Source of the DNA: Limanda limanda
Taxonomy: Eukaryota; Chordata; Actinopteri; Pleuronectiformes; Pleuronectidae
DNA length: 64,000 nucleotides
Direction: 5' to 3'
Assembly (NCBI RefSeq): GCF_963576545.1
Contig: NC_083653.1
Location: 12,781,858 to 12,845,857 of the forward strand
The translations under genes and the position numbers were made by a program. Position 1 is the stretch's first letter; the number at the start of each line of letters is the position of its first letter. This document shows positions 1-10,600 of the stretch, piece by piece. Below the pieces are notes generated by a model. That model saw nothing but the letters and a program-made list of their open reading frames with translations, ran no database searches and was not told the origin of the DNA.

Positions 1-315
1 GTTTATAATCATTAAGATACAGGTAGCGTTATTAGTTTATCTTAGCTTAGCACAAAGATTCGAGCTAGGGGCAAACAACTACCCTAGCTTAGTTTGATCA
101 CATCCAAAGCTTGATAATCTAGATGTGATGTATAGCATGTCTTAACAAGTGCGGTAGAACTTCAAACATCAAAGGGATATTCTCCATCCTGTCCTATGTT
201 CTAAAATAAAGAAAATATTGTTATTTTGTGTGCCTGACTGAGCTACGTGAGCTGTTTGAGAGTAAAATCAATCTTTTATTCCAACTCTTGGTAAAAACAC
301 AGCTACAATTATTTT

Positions 316-677
316 AAAGAATCTAATAGCTATGTTTTACTGTGTACTGTAAATTGTGGGCGGAATCTAACCATTTGATAGATCTAACTAGGTTACACTT
401 CAATGGCACCTTTTTCCTTTTTGCTTCTATGACATATGTATTGTACTTAATTTTTCCTATATATTTATCTTCAGTTATATCGTTCTATTTTATTTTTATG
501 TCTTCATTTTATTATTATCCGGCGTGTATGTGTGGATCTGTGTGTGTAAGTACATGGGTATACTTATGTTTGTATACGGTAATTACTTTATTTATGCGCT
601 GCTGAATGATGATGATTGTTGTTCTTCAAATCCCAATAAAAATTTGATCACAAAAAAAAAAAAGAATCTAATAGCTA
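316..677 (+). mobile_element. Retro-insertion with 17-bp target-site duplication
   Basis: The 17-bp sequence AAAGAATCTAATAGCTA occurs at 316-332 and again, unchanged, at 661-677. The 328 bp between them end with an AATAAA signal near 634-640 and an A-rich tail running into the second copy. This is the expected signature of target-primed reverse transcription (LINE machinery). The insert is AT-rich with no long reading frame, so it is either a 5'-truncated LINE 3' end or a retrocopy of a transcript's 3' UTR. Family not identified. Confidence 0.7.
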
Positions 678-2040
678 CAAATATTTTACAGGTTACCTGC
701 ACATTTCCTCAAAAAAGCTTTGTTATTTGGATCAAAGAGAATTAAGAGGAAACTACACATGGTGATCACTTGTTTACAGTGAACTTAATTTAGGTGTTAG
801 CATGAAATTTAGTCATTTTTTGGAGAGCAAATCTTATTAAACATGTTATGAAAAAATAAATGCATTCATTAAAAAAAACATTAACCCTGTATTGCCTGAA
901 TCAATTATGACTTTGAATTATGACTTGAAATGATTACCATTACTAACTCATTCCTTAAATCACAGACCAGTACATCTGTAAATTATTTTTTGTAATGTGT
1001 GCTGCACTGCACCTTGTGCAAAACCAAATATGACTAATGTGGACATGTGATCAAGCTGTTTGAACAAGATAGTCTGCAGGGAATTAGATCAAAGTCAAGA
1101 TCAAACACACACCCATTTCAAGAAATCAGGAGCCACTTGTGTCGAAACTGAACCAGTGAATTTTTGGTGTTTTCCATCAGATCAAACTTTGGTGTGTGTT
1201 TTTGTTTTATACAGTTGTGCAATGTAGTTGTAGCTGCTGCCATTGGGACTAGGCTGCTTCCCAGGCTCCGGCAGCCTTAACAGCCACATAATGTTTTCAC
1301 TGAGCAAGCAGAAGGCAGTGTCAAGCAGCGAGCATTTATTAAATGCACATTAAATAGATCAACCAACGGGCCGTATATCAGGTGTCTGATATCAAACTTC
1401 CATCTCTTTCCCAGCTCATCCTCAGAGCCACATGGGAATATCTGCAAGTTATTAGTTCCCCCGCATCCAGACCCTGCACAGCTTTCTCATGTGACTTTGT
1501 TGAGTTCTAGGCTTTCCAAAATCTGTCTTGAATCTCTTTGTATAGCAGTCAGGCAGTATGTGGGTTAGTGATTCATCAAGGAACCAGTGCCATATTGTGA
1601 GTTTCGCCACCACTTCAAGAATGTTGAAGATCATTTAACACTGAGCATAGGCCCTTCATGCTTAAGCACACAACCACACATACAGACACACAATAAAATC
1701 ATACTTGAGAAAGAGTCGACAAGTTAGGTACAGTCGGGGTTGAGTACAGTCAGTAACCTTTGCATGCACTCAGACCATACACTAGAGTTGTGTCATGCAT
1801 AGAGGTCTTTCTTAGCTGAGGCAGGTACCGTGGTGAGAAAGGGGAAAAGGGCAGGAAGCAAAGGAAGCAAAGGGAAACCGAGAGGCAGACAATATTAAAA
1901 GATCAGGTGAGGAGGTGGAGCTACTGGAACTGTCGCCCAGTAAACCGTCTCATACCAATGTCAGAGTAAGTTAGAAATCCTCAACAAACACTGTGCATTT
2001 GTCCCCCTCTGCTGCTTTATGAATATTTCAGAAGCTCAGC
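678..2040. other. Intergenic, no gene seen
   Basis: Unique-looking AT-rich sequence without an open frame supported by splice sites or a recognisable protein. Short CA runs lie near 1665-1692. Nothing here can be assigned. Confidence 0.5.
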
Positions 2041-2110
2041 ACCTCAACTGCAGCTCAACAGTGCCCCCAAATGTTAAGGATGGTGCATTTAGCTCCTGTT
2101 GTATTTTAAT
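2041..2110 (-). repeat. Relic of tmem63a 3'-flanking sequence, part 1
   Basis: The stretch around TCAACTGCAGCTCAACAG and the following CCCCCAAATG recurs at 18678-18745, just beyond the 3' end of the minus-strand tmem63a gene, in the same orientation. Together with 4440-4725 it seems to be what remains of another copy of that gene's 3' region, later split by insertions including the piggyBac element. Confidence 0.5.
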
Positions 2111-2247
2111 AAAAGGTAATTATATATGCCGCCTTTCAAGAGACACAAGGACGCTTTACATGTGTCGGTAGGGACAAAAAGAAATAAAATAAATTAAACA
2201 TTTTTGAGCATGGGAAAGCCCTCAAAAAGCCCATTCATTTGGATGAA

Positions 2248-2316
2248 TAATAATAATAATAATAATCATTTCAATTTCAATAGGGCCTCCCACCGGAGGT
2301 GCTCGGGCCCTAATAA
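2248..2316. repeat. (AAT)n joined to a GGGCCC-containing repeat end
   Basis: An AAT run is followed by CATTTCAATTTCAATAGGGC and then TGCTCGGGCCCTAA. The same arrangement recurs at 30877-30975. This is a dispersed repeat seen in many fish genomes; its class is not determined. Confidence 0.55.
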
Positions 2317-2376
2317 AGTAATTTACACACACAGGGCAGAAATAGATTGAGAACTAATGGCTGGGTGGAGCTTTAA

Positions 2377-3976
2377 CCCTTTGATACACAAGCTATGCAA
2401 ACCCCCTCTAAGGCACAACATGGGTCAAAAATGACCCGTATTGACTTTCAATGTTATTTCATGCACAGCTGAGTGTTTCTTTGCTATATTTTTGGAAATC
2501 TAATTATTTCATCATTTAATATTCAAAGTATTCATTAAATATCTTGTTTTTGATTACCACAAATCATTATTTTCATTTTATCTTTCATAATTTATGAACT
2601 AAAATAGTTTTTGTATTTTTAAATCAAGTTTACACACATGGGTCAAAAATGACCCGATGGAGTTTAAATTGTAAATATCTTTGCAATAAATGTATTTCAT
2701 CATTCAGAATTTCAGTAATTCCTCAATTAACTTGTTTTTGATCATCACAAATTCTTATTTTCATTTGTCCTTTTCTACGTTTTTAATAAAAAACATTTTT
2801 GTATCACTACCCTTCCATGGGTCAAAAATGACCCGTATTCATTTCACATGTTATTTCATGCATGGCTGTGCTTCTTTGCTATATCTTTTAAAATCTATTA
2901 ATTTAATCATTTAATATTTCAAAGTATTCATTAAAATATCTTGGTTTTGATTACCACAAATCATTATTTTCATTTTCTCTGTCTTAATTTTTGAACTAAA
3001 ATAGTTTTTGTATTACTTCATCACGTTTACACACATGGGTCATAAATGACCCATGTATGCAAGTGTGAATTTGATAGGAACCTTTGATTTGTAAATGTTT
3101 GTAGTTAGGAACATGTTTACTGTGGACAACTTTTCACATGCCACACTTGTCAGAACTCCTTGTCAGAACTAAATCATGTTGACCTAGCTATCGTTAGCTA
3201 GTATTTACCTAGCTTCCATAAGCTAACATTAGCTAGCTAAAAGAGAATATGTTAACAGCTAGCTAATAATATTGGACATATTTATCTTTCCCACCAGTAG
3301 AGGGAAATAATGTTCAAATGTTATGTGAAGTTATCTTTTCACAAGATATCAAATATTTTCTTAGGTAAAACCATTGTAAAACAAGACTTACATGAATCAG
3401 ATGTGCAAAAGCAGCCCGTTTAGTTCTGACAAGTAGTTCTGACAAGTGTGGCATGTGAAAAGTTTTCCACAGTAAACATGTTCCTAACTACAAACATTTA
3501 CAAATCAAAGGTTCCTATCAAATTCACACTTGCATACATGGGTCATTTTTGACCCATGTGTGTAAACTTGATGTAGTAATACAAAAACCATTTTAGTTCA
3601 AAAATTAAGACAGAGAAAATGAAAATAATGATTTGTGGTAATCAAAAACAAGATATTTTAATTAATACTTTGTAACATTAAATGATTAAATAGATTTTAA
3701 AAGTTATAGCAAAGAAGCACAGCCATGCATGAAATAACATGTGAAATGAATACGGGTCATTTTTGACCCATGTTGTGCCTTAGAGGGGTAGTGATACAAA
3801 AATGATTTTTATTAAAAAAGTAAATAAGGACAAATAAAAATAAGAGTGTGTAATGATCAAAAACAAGTTAATTGAGGAATTCCTGGAATTCTGAATGATG
3901 AAATACATTTATTGCAAAGATGTTTACAATTCAAACTCCATCGGGTCACTTTTGACCCATGTTGTGTATCAAAGGG
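2377..3976. mobile_element. 1.6-kb fold-back piggyBac-type element with TTAA flanks
   Basis: The element begins CCCTTTGATACACAA at 2377 and ends with the exact reverse complement at 3976. It is flanked on both sides by TTAA (2373-2376 and 3977-3980), the target duplication of piggyBac transposons. The two halves are long inverted arms (about 2377-3170 against 3420-3976) around a centre rich in AGCTAGCTAA. The palindrome TGGGTCAAAAATGACCC or a close variant recurs at about 2430, 2638, 2817 and 3036 in the left arm and 3540, 3754 and 3944 in the right arm. No transposase frame is present, so it is non-autonomous. Confidence 0.8.
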
Positions 3977-3984
3977 TTAACTAA

Positions 3985-4435
3985 GGCCAAAGTGAACATG
4001 TGGTTTTTGAAGTTTTTTGAAGCTGTCTTACAGAGATGCATCATTGCAGATTTCAGCAGGGAGAGAGTCCAAGAGGCTGGGGGTTGCAAAACAGACGGCT
4101 CGGTCTCCAAAGGTTTGCGGTTTGCTGTTGAGGATGGAGAGCAAACCTGTGTTTGAGGATCGCAGCTGCTGGAGCGGGCTGTAGGAGTGGAGGAGGTCAG
4201 TATGGTGGGGCTAGGGCATGGAGGGATTTATACGTGAGAAGGTGGAGTTCGTTGTTTATGCAGGACTTGATCGGGAGACAGTGGAGGAGGATTAGGGTCG
4301 GGGTGATGTTGCTGCCAGGGCTTAGTGCGTGTGAGATTCCTGGTGGAACAGTTCTGCACATACTGAGGTCTGTTCAGGACATTGTCTGGTTCACCAGACA
4401 GGACACCATTGCAGTAATAAATAAATCCCATTACT
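3985..4435. repeat. Common teleost interspersed repeat fragment
   Basis: The stretch containing GGCTCGGTCTCCAAAGGTTT, GCATGGAGGGATTTATACGT and GCTGCCAGGGCTTAGTGCG matches, from memory, a dispersed fish repeat often found near genes. Open frames of 112 aa (+) and 67 aa (-) cross it, but neither has protein-like composition or a known domain. I treat both as chance. Confidence 0.5.
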
Positions 4436-4439
4436 ACCG

Positions 4440-4725
4440 AATGCAGTTTTTATACAATGCACATTTTAAAAAAGCTGCAAAAGTACATTAAATAGAAAAT
4501 AAAGGTTGACCTGTTCAAACATTCATTCCCTAAATAAAAGTTAATTATAATAGTTGTTTTCATATACTGAAAAGAAGTAAAAATATTTTGCTCTTGTTAG
4601 TACACAAAACAATGGACCTCTCTGAATATAAAAGGTGCATTATTAATTAGGCAATAAAGTTTGCCCCTAGCATGAAAAAAAGTCACTCAGGAGAAATCTG
4701 GAGAAAAACAGAATGGAGGATCATA
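4440..4725 (-). repeat. Relic of tmem63a 3' UTR, part 2 (third copy)
   Basis: Plus-strand blocks here (TTTTAAAAAAGCTGCAAA, GTACATTAAA.AGAAAA.AA, TTGACCT.TTCAAA.ACATTCATT, AAAGTGCATTATTAATTAGG and a GGAGAAATCTGGAGA-like block) match 18797-19175 in order and orientation. That second region is the inferred 3' UTR of the minus-strand tmem63a gene. No exon of a third gene is recognised next to it. Confidence 0.55.
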
Positions 4726-4729
4726 CTTA

Positions 4730-5564
4730 TACGACAGAAAACACAAGGGATGTAATTAAAGAAGAGAAAACGTGACAAGGTCGAATTAAATGGGACATGA
4801 CGACAGAAGCGAGAATAAACACTGTTGTTGTCTCCAAGATGAGAATCTCTGCTGAGAGACCAAGGCTTTAAGTCCAAAGCTGAAGTCTCCAGTTTTCTAT
4901 TGAACAGGAAATTTACCATGCTAATATAAATTCAGTTTGTTGTTTGATAGATCCCTTCTATAACTACGTGCCAGATATGGAGCGACACTTGCGAGCTAGT
5001 TCAGACAGCCAACTCGAGCTGCGCTGCTCCAATCATGGGACATACATCATGTGACATACCTCACTCTCCACAATCATCTATAATAAACACCCCCCTATTC
5101 GGCGGTGTATTTAAGCAGAGACATTTTCCCATCACTCTCATCTATGTTATCGTATCTGGGGGAGTGATTAAGTCGAAGCCTAGATGCTAAACACGAGCCT
5201 GTTCTACTGTTGCAATAGAGATTTGAACGTGAGTTGTTTGACTGAACTACCCACCAGCCTGGAAAACCCATTTGATGACTCATAGTTTAATAATTTGTAG
5301 ACTGGTAGCTCAAGTGTAGTGAAGTGTTAATTACCCCTAATACTTACTAATAATTATCATCATTGACCATTGATGTACGAATGTCAGAGGTACTTGGGTA
5401 GCATATATCATTACTGTTATCTTCTTGCAAAAAGCAACATGTGAATTCAAGCTTCGAGGAATTCATTAAAATTCATTGCATTATTAAATATATTATGGAA
5501 GGCTTATGACATGTCTTCTTATTGCGAAAAATGATACTTGTCATTCTGGACCTGTGTTATTGTG

Positions 5565-5567
<3 letters not shown>
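4730..5567. other. Intergenic, no gene seen
   Basis: No supported gene. The stretch 4985-5080 is slightly richer in CpG than its surroundings and could be a weak promoter, but there is no further evidence for that. Confidence 0.4.

Positions 5568-5568
<1 letters not shown>

Positions 5569-5661
<93 letters not shown>
5569..5661. repeat. (GT)n microsatellite
   Basis: About 46 uninterrupted GT units. It gives false long open frames on both strands (Cys-Val or Thr-His repeats). Confidence 0.98.
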
Positions 5662-5663
<2 letters not shown>

Positions 5664-5815
5664 TGCTCTTTACAAACAAACTGACAATCACTCTTATTTA
5701 TTCGGCTGCAGTGTGTGGTAGGTGAACTTAGTGTGCGCACAGAAATTTTGACCCTTTGTTTCTCCGTTATGTTTAAATACATGAACATTGTGTTCACTGA
5801 CTGCTGTTTCAGAGC

Positions 5816-5936
5816 TTACTGGAGACCATACAATCCAGAGGTCTGTCATCTGTGTGGCCAATGTGGACATTGCCTCACAGACTGTCCTCAGGCCCAAAAG
5901 AAGGATGATGAGCCATCTCTTCAACCGTCTGACTGA
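5816..5936 (+). CDS. Possible terminal exon with CCHC zinc-knuckle pattern
   Basis: After a good acceptor (GACTGCTGTTTCAG ending near 5813) the frame reads about 40 residues and stops at 5936. It contains CHLCGQCGHCLTDC, an exact CX2CX4HX4C zinc-knuckle spacing of the kind found in RNA-binding proteins. A polyadenylation signal AATAAA lies at 6026-6031, about 90 bp past the stop, as expected of a last exon. No upstream exon was found in the window; the preceding sequence is a microsatellite and repeats. It could be a real last exon, a decayed fragment, or chance. A second open frame over the same DNA has no recognisable features. Gene identity unknown. Confidence 0.28.
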
Positions 5937-6036
5937 GGTGACTGTTACAGAGCCCTTTACTTGCCCACTATCCTCTACTCTTGATTTAACTGCATAGCAC
6001 TCATTTATATTTCTAATTACTGCGCAATAAATTTGA

Positions 6037-7240
6037 TGGGCAGAGATCTTATAGTCTTGACATTGTATCCAGATGGTCTTAAAGTTCCTTAATTGCCTGT
6101 GTCTTCCCAATTTGTTGAACACAGTCCAGATGCATCGCTCTATGTTTATGAGTGGTCACTGCTGCCATCTGGTGTTAACATTGCCCATAACATGACGTCT
6201 GACTCATTACACTGAAAGGTTTGAGGAAGTTTGGAAAAGGTGACAAGTCGAAGAAGACATTTTACATATGAAATGTATTTTCTGTATCTCTCATTCACAA
6301 GTTGACTTGTTTGATGGAGTGACTGCACACGTGTAGCTGGTAAAGCCTGCTCATTGGGTGGTGTGACCTGGGACCATGGCTCAGCAGCCAGCAGGCTGCT
6401 GAGACAATTTTTTCGATTAATAATCGAATAAAAAGGCAAAAGCTAGATTTGACCCTTTCCAACAGTGTATTTGAAAAGCAACTTTGTCTCCTTAAACAGT
6501 GCTGCTTATATATGTATTACAAACACCATACTTATGACTGTAATTCCAGTTCCAGGTATCTACAATGTAACTTTGACTAGGGCCTGAGCACTGACAGTGC
6601 AAAGGCCCTTTTGAAATTTGTTTGATTTTTCTTTTGATTATTTGCTTTTGTGGGCCTAGACTCAAGGAGCAGTTTGAAAAAAACAACAGGAAGTCGGCAA
6701 ATGAGGATTTAGTGGCCATTGTTGGCCATTGTTGGCCACTAAATCCACTGCACTACACCACTAAATCCACTGCACTACACCATGTTCCTCATAATCATGG
6801 GGTTGAATTTTTTTGACTACTGTTTTGATATTGGTGTGTAATTATTTTTCCTTAGTCACTATTCGATAGCATTATACTGCTTTCTTTTTCTGGTTGTTGC
6901 AGTTTTTTTAAATGTTAGTATGTCCTAGTCCATCCCCCTTTGTGTTTGAATGGTCTGCTCAGCCACTATATTACATCTCCCCTGTGTCTCAGTTGAGGAG
7001 TTCAGTTTGTGCTGTTAAGTTCTCTTCAGGTGGTACCTGAGTTTTTTATGGGCTCAAATATTAGCCCATAAAAGGTAAACCGTTAGTTTACCCAAAGAGG
7101 TGTCTCTCTTTGTCTCTCTGATCCACCTTTTCTGTCTGTATGATAAGCATGATGAGGCCTTTGATCTTTTTTCTTGACTTTGATGGATTACGGCTTTATA
7201 GACAATGGTTGCAATACCTTTGTCCTAGAAGGAATATCCC
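6037..7240. other. Intergenic with short tandem duplications, no gene seen
   Basis: Contains a GGGCCTGAGCACTGACAGTGC hairpin-like repeat end near 6578-6608 and a small tandem repeat at 6711-6783. No splice-supported coding sequence was found. Similarity to the upstream side of the second tmem63a gene starts only at about 7240. Confidence 0.45.
6711..6783. repeat. Short tandem duplications (12 bp and 22 bp)
   Basis: GGCCATTGTT(G) is repeated twice and ACTAAATCCACTGCACTACA is repeated twice directly after it. Confidence 0.85.
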
Positions 7241-7667
7241 TTTCTGTAATTTAAACCAAATTCCCAAGTCAGTAGACAGTAAACCAGTCAATCTGTAGAG
7301 CTTCATCCTCTCTACTTCTCACAAGCAGTGCTGGATTTCAAAGCAAATTAAGGTGAACCAAATTATGGAATGACTTTGGCAAAGATAAGTTCTTCAAAAA
7401 AGTGTTACAAAAGATGCTTCAAAGATTTAAAATAAAATATGACATATTTTTAACCAATGATTAGACAAAGCAAATAATTTGATTCCACTTTGGACCCTGT
7501 GACCTACATTTAGTGGAAAAAACAGTCACAAAGTTCATGGATAAAAAGAAAAAGACAGATTACGTTTTTCTTCCCACTGTTCTTCTTTGGGAGGTAATTT
7601 CTCACAATCTATCCTATTTTCTCAGCAGATCAGTTCTTCTGATTGAAGAGCAGGTTCCACTCCAGCG
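7240..7667 (+). other. 5' end of the duplicated tmem63a block (intron 1 / 5' UTR of copy 1)
   Basis: Blocks such as TGTTACAAAAGATGCTT, GACAAAGCAAATAATTT and AGATTACGTTTTT are shared, inverted, with 28280-28595 in intron 1 of the minus-strand gene. The likeness fades upstream of about 7240. The first coding exon of copy 1 follows; an acceptor such as TTTTCTCAGCAG (near 7625) could join an unknown upstream first exon. Confidence 0.6.
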
Positions 7668-10600
7668 ATGCATGCCAAACAGTGGGGGCAAAATGACACT
7701 TACCAAGAGCGAGCCTCTATTCTGCTTTTCCTCCCACAAAATGGTAGCTGCTTCGACCACGACAGAGCTTTCAGTGGAAACTTCTTGGGAGGAGTGCCCG
7801 TCATTTTAGCAATCAATATTTGTGGCTTTCTGGTATGTATCTACTTCTGATGCTCTAATCAAACAAATATTGAGTCCTGTACCCCCAGTTGTTTGTGTTT
7901 TTTTCTGGTACGTCTTCAGCGGCAGTAAATTGTGTTTATTCTTACCAATAAATACATTTTCAAGTATAATGAAGAGACAGCTATAATGAGCTATAATGAC
8001 TTTTCTTGTCATCTACAGCTGCTTCTATTATTGTTCTGCTTCATCAGGATGAAGTTTTGGAACCATGGGCGTATAGCTATGGTTGCAGACAACGAACGGT
8101 CAGTTTACAACTTGACAAACAGGATGTTTCAGCCACGTATGATAGACAGAATGGAAAGTGCTGTAAACCAATTGAACTTTGTATTTAAGGGTCATGGAGG
8201 AAGGACAAGCCAATGAAAACATGCCAATTGAACCTCCTGAGGCGGAACAGGTATTTAAAAGAAAATTGTTTGTTTGCCCGTCTATCCTATAACTTCTGGG
8301 GCAAACAACACATGGCAAGGGGAAAACACACTGTTTAGTCAGTCTGCTATCAATTTTATTGTATGTTAGTTTGATCCAAATATGTCTTTGTCTTTAGGGA
8401 TTGTTCTCTTGGATTCCTTTTACCCTCTATTTGAGGTGAGTGACTATAGTTTGATTCCTCTGTGGTTCCTCATCTGTTTTAACATGATTCATATACAAGA
8501 TGTGTTGGTTTCCTCTAATCAGTGTTTCTTTTTGTGTTACAGTGATGAACAAATAAAAGCCAAAAGTGGCCAGGATGCTGTTCACTACTTATCCCTTCAG
8601 CGTCATCTGATCTTCTTGCTGTCGATCAAAAGTGTCATCTCCCTGGCAGTCATAATGCCTATCAACTGGAGTGGATTCTTACTAAGTCAGTGAGACACCA
8701 TCTCTGATTACATCTCAAATGTACACAATGATATATGAAACAATGACAATAATATCCAAAAGTTCCTTTACATATGTTATAACATATGTAAATTGATTCC
8801 GGTGTGTTTTTACTAAATAGTTTCTGGTGGCTTCAAGTGAATCAAGCGATCAGTATGGAGGGGTTGAACTGTGTCCACTTCATAATCAGTGTCTTGTCTC
8901 TAGATTGTGACTCTTATTTTGAAGGTGGTTTTGGCTGAACCCTGGCTATGTTTGCCTTTATTTTTCTGTACACGTTATTGTCTCAACCACACTTTAGTTT
9001 AAAATGTGCTGTTCATCTCTTTCAGGTGGTGTTGAGGAGCATTTCGGAACGCTGACTATTGGGAATCTTACAATTGGGTAACTACTCTATCACAGTATGA
9101 GATTTAAAAACTAGAAATTAGCTACACCCTAGTGAAGCTCTCAAACAACGTGTGATTATACAAAAACATAAGTCCTATCTGTGGAATAAAGAACTTACAG
9201 ATTTGTATTGGTTAGAGTAGAAAAGTGTGTCTCCTTCAAGAAATTTCCTCTCAAAATTAACATTAGGCCCAATGGGGAAGAGACGGCTCTATGTTTCAGC
9301 GCAGTCCTCGGACAACTGCTTCTTACTTAAAAACTAGAGTGAGTACCCCAAGACTTTGCCGAACTCACGGATATCTTTTTTAGTGGTTAGAGTATAATAC
9401 ATTTCCTCTCACAATTAACATTAGACCCAATGGAGAGAGGCAATGGATAACTAAAGTAAAACAATGGATACAGCCAAAAGGTTTAATCTGATATATTTCA
9501 TAGTGGTATTTCTGCAAAGCTAAGTTTTTCCTACATTTTTGATTTAAAATCATGTATGGCAACCTCTATTTGTGGCTTTGAGAGCAGTTTAGGCACATAA
9601 AGTAGCTGAAATCTTCAGCTGAAATAATAAATGTTTAAGGAGATATGAGTAAAGGGTTGCATTGCAGAAGAGCTTTGTGGTTGGCTCATACCTAAATGTT
9701 TCTCTGTGTCTTCTGTTTGCTTCCAGAAACAGCCTGTTATGGGTGCACCCAGTGTTTGCTGTTGTCTATCTGATCCTGACAGTTTTTGTTCTGATAAATC
9801 ACACACGTCAAATAAAAGACAGAAGCAAGGAGACGGTGAGTTTATAATCACTCAGGACTAGACTGTAAGATTTGATGTTATTTTTCAGAACGTTCTGAGA
9901 GTCCAGAGACTTTTTTCCAGAACTGTTTCTATTAATTACCTCTGCCTTTAGGTTATGTCTGAATTTTTCGTTTGTCGATTAGCAGGGTAACACAAAAGCG
10001 ACAGATTAACATTTTATTTTGCGGAGGCGTGAAATGACTCAATGTAGAAACCCATTGAATTTTAATGCTGGTTTGGATCAGTGGTCAGATCCAACAATCA
10101 CTTTTGTTGATTTCATAAGTTGGCTGTTAGGCCTTGGCAGAGGTATACACTACATCCATTCTACTCTTAATATTGGATGACACCTGTTTAAGAGGACCTA
10201 AATGCATAATGAAAGCTATAACTGATTATAGTGTGGCGAATGACATTAATTTCATGTCGCTGACCTGTGAGGAAACCTGACTGTTGTGTCTTTCTGTTTT
10301 TCACTTTGCAGACCAGAAACACCTTGATGTATTGTTCAGTTCCTAAAACAGCAGCAGAAGAAGAAATAAAGGAACATTTCACGTGAGTAGACTGAACTGC
10401 TTCCTTCCGCCGTTTCCATCTTGTATAAAGTTTACTTATATATAATTATACTTTATAGTTTGATGCACAGCACTTGCATGTTACTCTCAATAGTAGCCAC
10501 CTGCTCCTCTCCTCAATGTCCTGTTTTTCTACAGAGAGGCGTACCCGAACTGCGAAGTTACAGCTGTGACCTTGGGCTTTGACGTGACCAATATTTCAAA

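Noticed and set aside
2430..3960. GGGTCA...TGACCC palindromes as estrogen response elements
   Set aside because: The half-sites are separated by four bases, not the three of the classic element, and they are repeated within a transposon, so transposon function is the simpler reading.
5506..5797. Open frames over the GT run on both strands
   Set aside because: Cys-Val and Thr-His dipeptide repeats from a microsatellite, not genes. The same applies at 23329-23601, 37605-37859, 40789-41178, 45035-45394 and 51648-51872.
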